Part shown: piece by piece, positions 22,906 to 34,728 of the stretch
Layout of the letters: every line of letters starts with the position of its first letter
How positions within the stretch are numbered: position 1 is the stretch's first letter
Assembly: GCA_004123355.1 (NCBI GenBank)
Contig: SCHM01000004.1
Coordinates: 1,612,001 to 1,676,000, forward strand
Direction: 5' to 3'
From: Amphirosellinia nigrospora
Lineage: Eukaryota; Ascomycota; Sordariomycetes; Xylariales; Xylariaceae
DNA: 64,000 nucleotides
Notes under the pieces: generated by a model
The model's input: the letters and a program-made list of their open reading frames with translations, nothing else
Databases searched by the model: none
What the model was told of the DNA's origin: nothing
Position numbers and translations under genes: made by a program

Positions 22906-25160
22906 GATGATAGTTCGTCTCCCAGGGGGGCGACTATGACATCAAGATACAGCAAAAGAAGAAAGAAAAAAAAGAAAGCCAATGAACAGAAGCCGTCAGG
23001 TATTTAATCGAAGGGATTTATGTTCAATCAATCCGCTCCAGTGAAAGACGAGCTTGTCGATGTCCGACTGGGGCACGAATCTAGACCGACACACGGAACC
23101 AAGCAAATGTGTAGATGGGCGAAGTAATTATGTAGCCATAGACAGATAGCCTGTCGCGTGGCGAGATCGGGCGCGTAAAAGATTGACCCTCTCCTTTGCA
23201 GACGACGGTATGATGCCGACGTGGTTCCGGGGAGGTTGATTCCCTTATTCCTGGTCTCTGCAGTAGCACCGCAACGTTACTTATTAACTACTTGTACTGG
23301 CAGTCTGCACCGGTACTGTAGACGATCGATCTTGGTGCTAGCAACAAAAGCTAGCGATAAGTTCCGGCAGTTGATGCAGCTATTGGATGAATCGGGCAGT
23401 TCACAAAATGTGGCGTTGGGTCTCGTGCAGCAGGTCTCCCTGGTTCAAGTTGGATGGGCGGGTTCGCGTATGTATAATCCTTGTACAGCTTTGCTCGTTG
23501 ATATTGAATGGCCGTTGGTTAATCATTGGTTAATCGAGTACAACCTTGGCCTGGGTATTGAGGGAGGAGAGAGGTTAAGGTCGTCTCGTATTAATGAGGC
23601 CGTCTGTTATTCATTCCCCTTGCAGTCCGGAAGAGCTCATCAGCTTGGCTTGGGTTGTCTTACCTTTGCCCTCCTCTCGCCACTATTTACCAGCCTTCCT
23701 CTATAGTATTGTGCTTTATACGACATGCTATGCTGCGTCAACCGTAATCTTGGAGAAATAGGTTCATTGGTTCATTGGTTCATTGGTTCACTGGTGAGAT
23801 TACTGCTATTTGGGGTTAGCATGGTAGAATTCAGAAGGGATCGTCAAAGCATAAATATGCCCAGTCTGCGCAAAGAGGGATCGCCCAAATGATTTTGATT
23901 TACATTACCCCAACGTATGTTTGTTTGTCATACTCGTCGGTTTCGGATGAATTGCAACCATTCACACATTTTGCCAATATGTATTTAAGAGGCCACGATG
24001 ATGGATCACAAGATACTTACCAAAGTTAGTGGGAAAAGGGTTCACCATGCAGCAGGTAAGTAAGTACTCCTCCCCAAGGCGAGCTTCCCCGCATCGGCCT
24101 CGAGGCCAGCCATCAGCCACAACGCCCGCACAGAAGTCATCTCGGCCGCTAAAGAACGCTAAAATATTAGCCCACCGAGACCTGCCGGATATAGTGCTAT
24201 CATACACTAGATATCGATGATAGATGGGCTGATCTTTCTGGTTACTTTGACTCTAGAAACCAAGAGCGCAACCATGTAACCAAGACTACGGTACCTACTA
24301 CATTGGGTCGTAAATCTACTATCACTCGAATCCTCTAGAATCCTTCTTCTAGATAGATAGATATGTCATACAATATTTCTTATTTGAAGGATATCACCAG
24401 GACCACAGCACCATGGACAAGACATCTGAGGGATATCTGTGTAGCACCTATTACAAATTTTGAATCTATACCTACAACCTTGAAGTATAAAATCCAAAGT
24501 TGGCTAGTTAGATTCCATACATAACTTGTATGTGAGTACACCTACCCGGTATCACAACGGCACCGTAGAACCTGTTGGATTCTCTCTCTTTACAGTACAC
24601 TACATTCTCTTTAACCTAGAAGCCTTAGATAGGCATTTACAACCCACCATTCATAGATACGCTACCTACCTAGCCACCACATCATTAACCCATCCATGCT
24701 AGTGGTAATTCTAGTGTATTTAATACTAGCCTCGAGACCCATCCCTTTGGATCCAGTCGCACAACATGAGTGAGCCCTTAATCTGACTTTCCCTGCCATG
24801 CCATGCAATCTGGATGCAACGTGAGCTGTAGATATGGGCACCCACCCCTCGGCCTCATCTCCAGCTGTAACCTAGCTCTTAACGCCTGCCCACTTGTTAG
24901 TTGTTATTTCGTTGGTCCGACACCAATCACTAGCACGTGGACCCAGGTTCGGGTAAAGATTCCGACGGGGAAACGGCGGGTGTCTACTATATACTAAACA
25001 CTGTACATACACAGACGATGCATGAGGACAAGGGTGAGGCGAGGCGGCTAAAACACATGGAATGGAATAGGGGAAATTCAGGTGTTCCATTCTTTTGACC
25101 CGACTTCTTGGTTACGCCCCCCCAATTCATCTACGTACTGTAGGTACCGAAATACCGTGC
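22906..25160. other. Gene-free 2.25 kb between GH20 and aldehyde dehydrogenase
   Basis: No convincing gene. A 161-codon + strand frame at 23221-23706 lacks an ATG near its start and any motif. The stretch holds an 8-bp tandem repeat (23761-23794), a short GATA/TAGA run near 24350, and AT-rich DNA with frequent TACCTA words at 24280-24700. The first 300 bases should include the GH20 promoter. Confidence 0.5.
23761..23794. repeat. 8-bp tandem repeat, four copies
   Basis: The unit GGTTCATT is repeated four times (the last with one change, GGTTCACT) in non-coding DNA about 0.9 kb upstream of the hexosaminidase start. Confidence 0.9.
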
Positions 25161-27121
25161 CTATAGCCTTTGCCCCATATTCACATGGATGGCCTTGGTC
25201 TGCGAATAAGCCGCCAGGCCCGCCTCGCCGAGCTCGCGCCCGATCCCGCTCTGCTTGACGCCGCCGAAGGGGACCCTGAAGTCCGAGTCGTTGGACGAGT
25301 TGATCCAGACCATGCCCGACTCGATGCGGGCCGCGGCGCGGTGCGCCAGCTCCAGGTTCTGGCTGAAGAGCGCCGCGCCCAGGCCGTACGTGGTGCTGTT
25401 GGCCATGCGGATGGCCTCGTCCTCCGTCTTGAAGGCCGCGACGACGACGAAGGGCCCGAATATCTCCTCCTGGTAGATCTTCATCGTGTCCTTGACGTCG
25501 GTGAAGACGGTGGGCTCGATGAAGTACCCTTGCCGTCGAGCGGGCACGGCTTCCCTCCCATCGCCAACGTGGCGCCTCCGACTGTCCGTGCTCGACGAAG
25601 CCGAGCACCGCGTCGTACCGCTCCTTCGTGACCTGGGGGCCCTGGAACGTGCCCTCCGCGAACGGGTCGCCGACTTTGCTCGTGGTCTTGATTGCTTCGC
25701 GGAATTTTGCGACGAAGTCGTCGTACACGCTCTCGTGAACTAGAATACGGCTCGTGGCCGTGCAGATTTGGCCTTGGTTACTCATGATGCCAACTGAAAG
25801 CCCAAGGTCAGCTGTCGATATCTTAAATGTGAGTTTTGCCCATAGGCACCACTTTTGGGGCCCAAAAGGAGCCCCCATGCCCCAAAATCCACCAAGAAAG
25901 GGGAAAGGATGCCTTACTGTGAGCCCATTTGGCAGCCTGCTCGATATCCGCATCCGCGAAAACGAGCAGTGGCGACTTGCCGCCCGTCTCAAGGGTGATG
26001 TTCTTGAGGTTTATACTAGCCGTCTTCGTGATATGTTTCGCCGTCGCCGTTGACCCGGTGAACGCGACTTTGTCAACGTCGAGGTGGCCAGCCAACGCCT
26101 GTCCCGCTACCCTGCCGTACCCGTTGGTGATGTTGATCACGCCCGGGGAAACCCTGCTTTGGCGATGAGGGTGGCGAAGTAGAGGATGGACAGAGGCGTT
26201 TGCTCCGCAGGCTTAAGGACTATAGTATTTCCACACGCAAGCGGGGCCCAGTTTCCACGCCGCCATGGCGAGAGGAAAGTTCCACTGCGAGAGTCGTCAG
26301 CACGATGATGCACTTTTTTTCACTCCGCAGCGATCCCTGGGCCCGTCTAGAAGCAGAAGTGACAGGATGTCAAAAAAAAAACACGTCCAACTCACTGGGA
26401 TGATTTGCGCGCAGACGCCAATCGGCTGCTTCAACGTGTAGGCGAACTTCTGCGCCGTCGTGGGAATCGTCTGGCCGTGGATCTTGTCGGCCCATCCGGC
26501 ATAGTAGCGGATGCAAGAGACGACCTCGCCAAGGTCGCCGAGCGAGTCGCCGTAAGGTTTGCCGTTGTCCCAGGTCTCGATCGTAGCTAGGGTCTCCGTC
26601 TCCTGCTCGGCGAGATCGGCTAGTTTGAACATGAGCTGCCCGCGCTCCGTGGCCGAGATATCGCACCACGACTCGTGGTGCAGCGCCGCCCGCGCCGCCG
26701 CTACCGCCTTGTCAATGTCCTCGGCCGATGCGGCCTCTACGGAACAAATATCCTTTTCATTGCTAGATCGCCCCGCTTGCGTCAACGTCTGACAAGATAC
26801 TATCGGATGTCATAGAAAATCCATGCAGGATCTAGGACGCAGGTAGGACATAAGAAATTGAGTAAATGCTTACGAGGGGTTGATACTCGTAATCTTCTCA
26901 CCCCCGCTCGCCTTCACAAACTCATTATTGATGAAGAGGCCCGTGGGCAAAGTGAACTTCTTCCCATTCGGAGCCGTGAGGTCAACTTTAAAATCCGCCA
27001 TATTACACAGGAATCGTGCGAATATATTCGTATCAGAAGTATTATTGAAGATTGCGCGAGGTGCTCGTGCTGGTGATGCTCGCGGGGTTCGAAGAGGGGC
27101 TCTAGTGAGTGTCTTCAACAT
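25161..27121 (-). CDS. Aldehyde dehydrogenase (NAD(P)+), class 1/2 type
   Basis: It oxidises aldehydes, typically acetaldehyde to acetate, in cytosol or mitochondria. The upstream ATG (27121) gives a 40-residue Arg/Ala-rich leader that could target mitochondria. A second ATG at 27001 gives [19 protein letters not shown], the usual cytosolic fungal start. Later blocks are [29 protein letters not shown]-like cofactor contacts, [15 protein letters not shown], the general base Glu in LETGGKSP, the catalytic Cys in [25 protein letters not shown], and the C-terminal [20 protein letters not shown] with a stop at 25161-25163. Introns are at 26763-26873, 26285-26395 (with a run of ten A on the + strand) and 25794-25916. 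One-base shifts are inferred near 26245, near 26150 and near 25550. Length and motif order fit the family well. Confidence 0.92.
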
Positions 27122-27886
27122 GACCTAATGCCCTGCACCTCACACTGCCTACGATAACCGAAAAAAGGAGATAGATAACCGGCATTCGATCCAGTATATG
27201 TATGGTAGGTTGTGCCACCGCACCGGGTACATATGCGCTATGAATCGGAATCAGTAAGGTATCGGGAGCTCCCTTATTGCCGGATTATGTCATCTGCATC
27301 AGTAGCGTGGCCGGGTGGTGTGGAGGCCGTTCCGTGTTATCAAGTGCAGTAAGTATTCGCATGCACTTCCTCAATATAGATACTGGTTAGGGCGAGTAAT
27401 AATCGGAGGTTAGAATCGTTCTTCGGTGATACCCCGCGTGGGGCTACTACTGTAGGCTCTTTTACAAATATCTCAGATGTGACAGAAAGTGGGTTAGATG
27501 CTCGAGTCAGTCTTACCAAGCAAGAAGTTGGCATTTATTAACACATATCAACTACCTCTTTTCAACGCTATTTGAACCTACGCATAGGCGGCTAGGTTTG
27601 AATAGATCTCCCTTCGTTCATAAGATGCTCAGATATTGTACGAAATACCACGATTGTAAACATAACGCTATTTGTCTACCAATCTATGAATCTAGACAAT
27701 AAACAAATAGGCTTAATCCAACCACATATCACCTAAACCGTTACCATAACCATACGAGCGCCAAAAAACATAAGCCTCGTAATAAAAAAACTCAAACCCC
27801 AAATCAGTACTATGATCGAGCATCATTCATCTTCTGCTGTCAATAAACCGTGCGACGAATCCCCTTTTCCCATTGTTGCACCTTTT
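27122..27886. other. Aldehyde dehydrogenase upstream / aminotransferase 3' region
   Basis: About 0.77 kb, with the ALDH promoter on the left and the aminotransferase 3' end on the right. AT-rich toward 27540-27790. No gene seen. Confidence 0.45.
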
Positions 27887-30121
27887 TTAAATACCAAAGC
27901 TCGCCCTCACGGCCTGCCCAAATCTCTCGATGGCAACATCCATGTCAGCCTGCGACGCGGATGCGAAAGTAGTGCGGAAGAAGAGGCCGGTGGGCTCGAC
28001 GTCTCTCTCGGCGCGGAACCACGATCCGCGGCAGGCGAGGACGCCGCGGTCGACGCACGAGTCGAAGATTTCTTCCTCGATCTCGAGGATCGTCTTCTTC
28101 CCCGCCTGCGGGTGACGAGTGTGGTCTACACATATCCAATGCTGTAGGTTTGTTAGTTATCGGGGGGGTTTTCATGCAAAAAGTCAAGGCGTATATTATG
28201 TATTAGAAATCTCAAGATTCTGAACGTCAAGAGGATCCGTGAGTACTCACAAACATGCCGGCAGCTGGCGGTGTCCAGCTCACCACGTCCTTGGGCAGGT
28301 GCTTCTCGCACGCGTCGAGCAACGCATCTCTCCGCCTCGTATATTCGCTCCTCAGGTTGATCAACCACCGTAGGTATCCCTCGTGGCCCCACGTCTCGTC
28401 GAGAAGCTTGTACATGAGGGCTTGAGAGAAGCCTGCCGGGCCCTGGGACGAGCATTCGGTGTGTCGGATATAGCGCTCGATGACTTGTTCACTTCCCGTG
28501 ACCCAGCCTAGCCGTGAGCCGGGGACGACTACTTTGCTGAACGAATCCATGCGCAGCACGCGCCCGTCAACGTCGATACTGAGAAGAGTCGGGATGAGGT
28601 TTTTCAAGAAATCCTCGGTACTTTGGTTCAGGGATGCATCGACGGCGCCGGGTCGCGCGGCCGAGTTCGCCTTGTCGTATGGCGGCATCTGTAAGTAATA
28701 GTACGGCTCGTCTTCTAATATGAATACGTCATGCTTCCTGCATACGTCGTAGACTTCCTGTCTTCTTGGCTCCCATCGTCGCACCGGTTGGGTTTTGGCC
28801 TGAGGGCACAGTGTAAAGTACCGCAGGTCTCCTCGAACCCCTGACACTTTCGTCCCAGTTACTCAGGATCTCGTCGAGATTGTGGGGTAGAATGCCCTGC
28901 TCATCTACACGCACACCGACGACCTTCAGGCCCATGGGTGCCATGGTCTCCAGTGCTGTTGAGAAACTGTACTCCTCGGTGAGGATGGAGTCTTTCCGAC
29001 CTCGGTCACAGAACATACGGAGTGCGGAATCTAGAGCGCCCGTGCTGCCGATAGTCAACGCGCACTGCCAGTCGGCGTACGGGGGTGGGAAACAAGTTCC
29101 GTGTGTTCAGTCACCCAGCGTAACACCTGCGCCGATCCAACGGCCTGGCCATAGTTGAGGGCGGTAGCAAGGTCAAAGACACCGTCCTTATCTCTTATAT
29201 CATGCTTGCCAATGGTGACATCGCTTCCTGGCATCCCCGTAGAAGCGTGATCGAAAGCTGGTGGATGCGGAACTTGCACTACATTGCAAAGGGGCGTCAG
29301 TGGAACACGCATGGCGATGGTTATTTTTTGGGTAGCACCGATTTTGAATGCGGTGATGCCACCACAATTCAAATCAACCCGTTAAATAGAGGTACTAAGT
29401 ATCAAATAAATATATTTATTTACTTACTGCTGATAGACTCGATGGGAAAGTTATCTGAAGACGGCAGTCCGCCGCCAAGGGACAAGAGACCGGGTTTCTT
29501 CAGGAGTGTGGCCGCTTTCTTTAAGACGCATGGTTTCCGCGCGATAGCCTCAGGGCTTAGGAGATCTTTATTTCTTGTTAGCCATATCCTTCTTTGATAT
29601 GATGCCAGATCTAACTCACGATCCCATCGCTTCGCTTTAGGATGGTTGTATGCTTGCTATACAAATCGAAATTGTCAGCGAACTCCACGAAGCACCCCTT
29701 TTGTAAAACTAGTCGCACGTGACACCGTCAACTTGCTCGAATAGCTTATCTCGATGTCGACGATTTCACTTTACTCAAGACAACACAACGCCCACATCTT
29801 TTACTAACTCTCCCCCGGGCCCACTACCCCATACAGCCCTCAAATCCCACCCCCACGCTTTGACCTAGGAAACTAGAGGAGAGGGCAGACATACCGGGCT
29901 CTTAAACATATCACTATCCGAGTACGCCGCAGTTCCCGCGATCAACTTGCCGGCTTTGGCCCTCAGAGCCGCAATGCCTTCAATGGTAAGCGGCACCGGG
30001 GCCTGCCCACCAGGGGCGTACCCTCATGGTGAGCTATTGTGGGTGGCGCTTTTAGCTCATTAAGTGTAATGCCATTCGTAGTAGTAGTGGTGGTGGTAGT
30101 TGTCGTCGTCGTCGTTGCCAT
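27887..30121 (-). CDS. ARO8: ARO8-type aminotransferase (aromatic amino acid / 2-aminoadipate)
   Basis: A PLP-dependent fold-type I aminotransferase acting on aromatic amino acids and 2-aminoadipate, so linked to Phe/Tyr and lysine metabolism. The start at 30121 gives MA followed by 13 Thr, then NGITLNELKAPPTIAHHEG and IAALRAKAGKLIAGTAAYSD. After intron 1 (about 29630-29894) come RWDRELDLASYQRRIWL and KPGLLSLGGGLPSSDNFPIE. The core has KHDIRDKDGVFDLATALNYG, LTIGSTGALDSALRMFCDRG, YTVPSGQNPTG, FILEDEPYYYLQMPPY and the PLP-lysine motif DSFSKVVVPGSRLGWVTG. The C-terminus has GVLACRGSWFRAE and LFFRTTFASAS, with a stop at 27887-27889. Another intron begins at 29427. One-base shifts are inferred near 30015, near 29085 and near 28770. 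The family is certain; the exact substrate is inferred. Confidence 0.88.
30077..30115 (-). repeat. Coding trinucleotide tract, 13 Thr codons
   Basis: Thirteen consecutive Thr codons (ACG, ACA, ACT and ACC in blocks) follow ATG-GCA in the aminotransferase gene. Blocks of identical codons suggest slippage-type expansion. Confidence 0.8.
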
Positions 30122-31890
30122 TGTGCGTATACTTGTGATTATGCCCCGACTTTTAAAGTCCGATGTCTCTTAGTAATAGCAACTGAAAACGCAGACACGA
30201 AGTTTAAGATGGTTAAAGTGGGAGGTGTGGATGTCCTCGAAGCATTTAGGGTCGAGGGCTGAACAGATATGTGACCGAACCTCGGGAGTAGCGGTGGTGG
30301 GGAGCAGCTAGTTGATGTAGGTAGGATGGAGTAATTGATAAGGGCGGGGACATGAAAGGGGAAATGTGAAAGAAGAAAGGTTTAGTTAAAGATTAGGAGG
30401 GTACCTAGAGCTTAAAATTCAATGCAAACTATTACTAGTAGAGGTAGGCACCTACCTTCCTGAGTGTATGCGTTCACGTGCGTAAGGCCGGCGAACCTAA
30501 GGTATGCATATACTTGCCCGGGGCGTTTTAACTCCAGGCGTGCTTTAGGACGGCACTGGTCCGGGATGTAGAATACGCCCTATTGGCATCTGGGCCAGCT
30601 AGAGCCGGGCCAATTACACTAGACAGGCGGGATATTTATATGGGACGTACCGGTTTTCGGGTAGGCCAGCTGACTAGAATGTAGTACAAGTCCTTGAGCC
30701 GGTGGGTAGGTAAATATGTGTGTCGGGGGATATCAAGGGTCCGTTCTTCAGACGGGGGTGCCGAAACCGCAGGTCCTTAGGTAACCGCTACAAAGAAAAT
30801 GACATTGTAAACCTAGAATAATGAGCCAAGACATGGATTGATAAGCTGAAAGATACCTAACTGGACAGACTGGCCACGAGCACGCAAATAGACCCGGATA
30901 GCCACGTTATTGCCGCTTGTGTAGCGTTAGATAAGTAGTACATCGACATGCGGGTTCCTACACCGGCATGCGGCGTCATGTGGGGCTGCAGTGACCTAGA
31001 TTCCCTGAATTGGAATACAGATTGCACCACAATCTTGTTGCCTTATTCCAGAAACACAGATACGCCGCTAGTTTGAAAGCCACTTTCTTTGAGAGTTTTT
31101 ACAGGGCAATAGGCAATCACTTCATACGGCAGATATGTAGATGTATATTTGAAAGATGTGCTGTCTAAACGCTGCCCCTTGACATCGTAGATGCTGTGCG
31201 GTCCAAATCCTCCAATCATCTCTTCCCACTTACAGTAGTTGGGGTACCTACCGGTACATGCCCGTAAGTGGGGTCCCGGCTGGTTCGCCTTAGACACCGC
31301 ACCAAGCCCCGCCAGGGGTTCCGCCCATCGGTTCTCCGATTATAAGCGTCTATACCCAGCCCCAAATGAGCTTTCCATCTCGTAACTATCATCACATAGT
31401 GTTCCCCCGTGACCTCTCTCATTTTTTCAAGGTCATGTAGAGGTTGATCATTTTAGGTAAGAGGCGGATAACATGAAACCATTTGTGACATCAATGAAGG
31501 CACAAAGACAAAAAAGACGGGTACAGGCTTGGTTGAATATTATATATTAGCTTTGTGGTATGTAGGCATTGGTGCCTCCCATTCGTCAGTATCTTAACAA
31601 AGTATTGGTCTCGTGGTCTATATCTCTAACAGGTACTGATCATTCCCGCCCGTCCCGTCGTCTCATTTGCCAGTGCTGCATGTAATTGTTCGTAATCATA
31701 ACACCGGCCAAATCCATATGTGCTGTCCTAATCAGTCGCCGCAGCTTCAAGCCTGAAATGCTCCTGATTTCCTTATACCTGTTCCTATCTCATAACAATG
31801 TGCGCCATCATGTTCCTCGGAACATGTTTTTGAAATCACCGTAACACCTACACCATGCAGTTTCTGTGCTCGACTCACAATATCCTTAGA
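30122..31890. other. Aminotransferase upstream region, otherwise gene-free
   Basis: About 1.8 kb. The left part should contain the aminotransferase promoter. Two overlapping minus-strand frames at 31043-31422 (84 and 68 codons) have no motif, no signal peptide and no clear splicing between them, and are not called. Several GGTACCTA-like words occur at 30400-30460 and 31240-31260. Confidence 0.45.
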
Positions 31891-33391
31891 TCAAAATGTG
31901 ATGCAAACCGTTGATATAATCATTGCCGCCAAAATAGCGAGCCAAGGTTGAGAGCCCAATTGTCGCAGTGCTCCACTATCCGGGGCCTCGGGTTTATTTT
32001 CTCCTGGTGCGGCTGTATTAGACGCCGCAGCGACAGCGGCCGCGCTAGTTGCCGTCATAGCATCTGCCGCTGTCGGCTTTGGTAACGTGGTGATGGTTGT
32101 CGGGGCTCCTTGGCTATCGGACGTCGTAATCGTCGTGCTTTCAGGGCCAGATCCAGCTTCCGCCGAAGACAGCGCCGAGGACGAAGGCGAAGATAAGGGA
32201 GTAGGGGGCTCCTGCAGAAGTTGTTAGTCATATGTGTTCTTCCGTTGGCTATCAAAGACCCTATTACGAAGCAAGGAATCCAGCCAAACAAGGGGAGTCG
32301 GGATTAAGAACATACGTACAGTGGCCGAGCTTGACGGGACAATTTTACCATCCGACGTCATCACCCAACCGGGAGGCAGATTAGAAGAACTCGAACCTGA
32401 CGTACCCGAGCCGATTCCGCCAACGGGCACGTCGGCGGTCGATGACGAGGAAACGGCACTGGTAACGGCCGTTGTGGTCAAGTCACCTGCACCGCCAAGG
32501 TTTCCATTCACCGACCCCCCGTCGGACCTGATTGACTGCCAGGAGCCGGAGGTATCGCCGTAGCTATATTTTGAGCCAGTGCTGTAATCCGTTATCTTGA
32601 TGTGTTGCACCACCATGGAGAAAGGTCCTTTGGAGTAGTCGGTCGGACCACGTGCCCATTCAATGGTGCCCTCAGAGTTACTGGGGTCGCCAGCAGACCA
32701 AGAACCGAATTTGACCTGCATTGGAGTCTGGGGGTACTGGTTGGGCTCAGCCTCGTTGGCATTCAGGGTGCGGATAACCGTATTACCCGCAGTCCACACG
32801 ATCCGATCGCTCGTCCAATCCACGGTGTATGTGATGAATTCTCCTTGGTTGTCGGCTGCAGGATTGAACTGGCCTCTGTTATAGGATCCAGTGATACCCT
32901 TTCCGAAGTAGTTGGTTTGGACTTCAGTATCGTCAGCGCCGAGCCACTCGTTGTCGATCTCATCGAGACAGTCCGATTCGAACACAAGCGATGAGACTAT
33001 GCCGGCGCCGGGAGCGGCCTTCATGGTAATTTCGACTCGGCCGAACATGATGTAGAAGAGGGAAATGAGCTGCGGGGAGTCGCCGCCCTTCGCAACCGTA
33101 AACGACACGCCGTCGGAGCTGTATGTCGGGGTACCACCGGAAGTTGTAAACATGTCCGAGCCACCTCGAGTAAAGTCGATATCGATTGTCTTTCCGAGGG
33201 CGGGATCAGCGGGACAAGAGCCTGAAGTCTTAATTAGAATATTCTAAGCGAGCTGATGGTCAGGTGCGGTTGGACATACTGGATTGGAGGGGATTGCAGG
33301 ACGTATAAGTCTGAGCCAAAGCTGAGCCGGGGAACAGAGCGGCAGAGGCAGCCAGTGTTGCCGCCGCAAACGGGCGGCTTGGGAACAACAT
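31891..33391 (-). CDS. GPI-anchored GH16 chitin-glucan transglycosylase (Crh family)
   Basis: Crh enzymes transfer chitin chains to beta-glucan in the cell wall. Three exons (33280-33391, 32320-33221, 31891-32211) join in phase to give 444 residues with no shift. The signal peptide is MLFPSRPFAAATLAASAALF ending PGSALA, followed by TYTSCNPLQSSSCPADPALG. The catalytic motif DEIDNEWLG has the GH16 nucleophile and acid/base (DEIDxE). Flanking signatures are MKAAPGAGIVSSLVFESD, TNYFGKGITGSYNRG and VDWTSDRIVWTAGNTVIRTL. A Ser/Thr/Ala-rich linker follows, then a likely GPI anchor site near APDSGALRQLGS and a hydrophobic C-terminal tail LAILAAMIISTVCITF. The introns are 33222-33279 and 32212-32319, both GT-AG. 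Family placement is firm; the individual paralogue (Crh1, Crf1, Utr2) is not. Confidence 0.93.
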
Positions 33392-34207
33392 TTTGGGTGT
33401 GTAAACTTCGGCCACTCACTTTACCTGTTCGATGAAGAGACAGGAAGAAGCGAAGTTGCAAAAAGTCAAGTCAAGTTCTGCGCGGAAGTCCTTGGTCCCT
33501 TTGCCGGTTCGGTTTGAGGCTTCAAACGGTGAAACCTATACCATAGGGTAGTTTTATCCTGCACGGCAGAAATAAAACCAAACGAAACGAAACGTCCACC
33601 TTGGTAGAGGAAGTCCGGGTCGAGTGCTTAGTATATACAACGTTCCATGCAATGCAGTTCGATGGCGCAGCAGCGACAATGCAATTGTTTAAGTATGTAC
33701 AGAAAGTGCAACGTATTATGTCTGGTAAGAACCGAGGTCTGATGTGGAAGGTCGAAGAGGGCTTGAGGCAGGTTATAGACGAGTGCAGGGAGCAGCTCCA
33801 ACCACCTCGTTTTCTACTTACCTACGTACGTATACAGATCTACCGATGATGCACACTATCCAAACGATCCACGGTCTAACATGACCCTAGATGCCAGGAT
33901 AGAAATCGAGTGGTACTTACTGTAATAGGATCGATCCATACCTAAGTACTCATGCTTCGTAGCGCTTCGTAACACCCACCTTGTCAGCTCTGCTCAGAAC
34001 ATCATAAGACTCGGGCCACACCCAGTTCTACTCAGTTTCGGGAATCTGGATTGGCTTATCGCCTGTCTTCGGGTGCATGATAGGGTCCTCGGCAGCTTAT
34101 TGGCTTTAGCCCGCTGTCAACGTGTGATATGGCATCGGTCAAGTGGCTGCATGTCTGTCTCTTGTCGCAACCCGACACTCGTTGCTGTGGAGCGACAGGA
34201 CCATTAA
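33392..34207. other. GH16 upstream region
   Basis: About 0.8 kb upstream of the Crh-type gene, presumably its promoter and leader. An 82-codon + strand frame at 33601-33849 has no motif. The right end is the target site of the transposon at 34208. Confidence 0.45.
34199..34207 (+). repeat. Left target-site duplication, 9 bp
   Basis: GACCATTAA lies directly before the left inverted repeat and is repeated exactly at 34720-34728 directly after the right one. Confidence 0.85.
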
Positions 34208-34719
34208 CAGGTCAGTTATTCGCACATCAATTTTCAGTAATCGAACATCAAACTAGCCGCTTCTAGTCAAACCTCTTGAATGCTCCGCTTCTTACCCAAT
34301 TTGTATAGAAGCCCTAGCAGCCAAGAAGCCGGAGTTAAAAAAAACAGTTAATTATATTTTAAGCAGCGTTACTTAGGAGCGATGCCACTTCTAGTGCTAT
34401 TAGCTAATTCTATGTGTTAGAGGTCTTTTAAACGACGTATTATAACCAAACTTACTTACAAAAACGTCTAGGTCAAGAACTGTTAATTATAGGTGGTAGC
34501 TAAAGCACTATAAATGCTACATTTGATACGCAAGGTCGCAAAGATCTAACACTACAACTGTATTTTTAATTTGGAGAGGTAGATTCTACTGGGTTATGCC
34601 GAAACGCCTATACAAATTGGGTTAGAAATGGGGCGGTGGAGTGTATAGGAGGCGTCTTAGCCAGAAATGGCTAGTTTGATGTTCGATTACTGAAAGTTGA
34701 TGTGCGAATAACTGACCTG
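34208..34719. mobile_element. Non-autonomous DNA transposon (MITE), 512 bp, 51-bp inverted ends
   Basis: The left end starts CAGGTCAGTTATTCGCACAT. The reverse complement of the right end starts the same way, and the two match over about 51 bases with a single difference (position 24), diverging after ACTAGCC. A 9-bp duplication GACCATTAA flanks the element exactly. A second, looser inverted pair lies further in: CCCAATTTGTATAG near 34297-34312 and its complement near 34608-34623. There is no coding capacity, so transposition would need a transposase from elsewhere. A 9-bp duplication is typical of Mutator-like elements, but the CAGG ends also recall hAT elements, which make 8-bp duplications; the superfamily is left open. 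High end identity suggests a fairly recent insertion. Confidence 0.88.
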
Positions 34720-34728
34720 GACCATTAA
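34720..34728 (+). repeat. Right target-site duplication, 9 bp
   Basis: Second copy of GACCATTAA, directly after the right inverted repeat. Confidence 0.85.

Noticed and set aside
23221-23706. 161-codon + strand open frame
   Set aside because: It starts at GTG, has no ATG near its start, no domain, and lies in non-coding DNA.
17543-30121. P450, hexosaminidase, ALDH and aminotransferase as a metabolic gene cluster
   Set aside because: There is no backbone enzyme, transporter or regulator, and gaps of 0.8 to 2.3 kb separate them. The functions do not form a known pathway.
31043-31422. Two overlapping minus-strand frames, possible small protein
   Set aside because: No signal peptide, no motif, and no splice sites that would join them.
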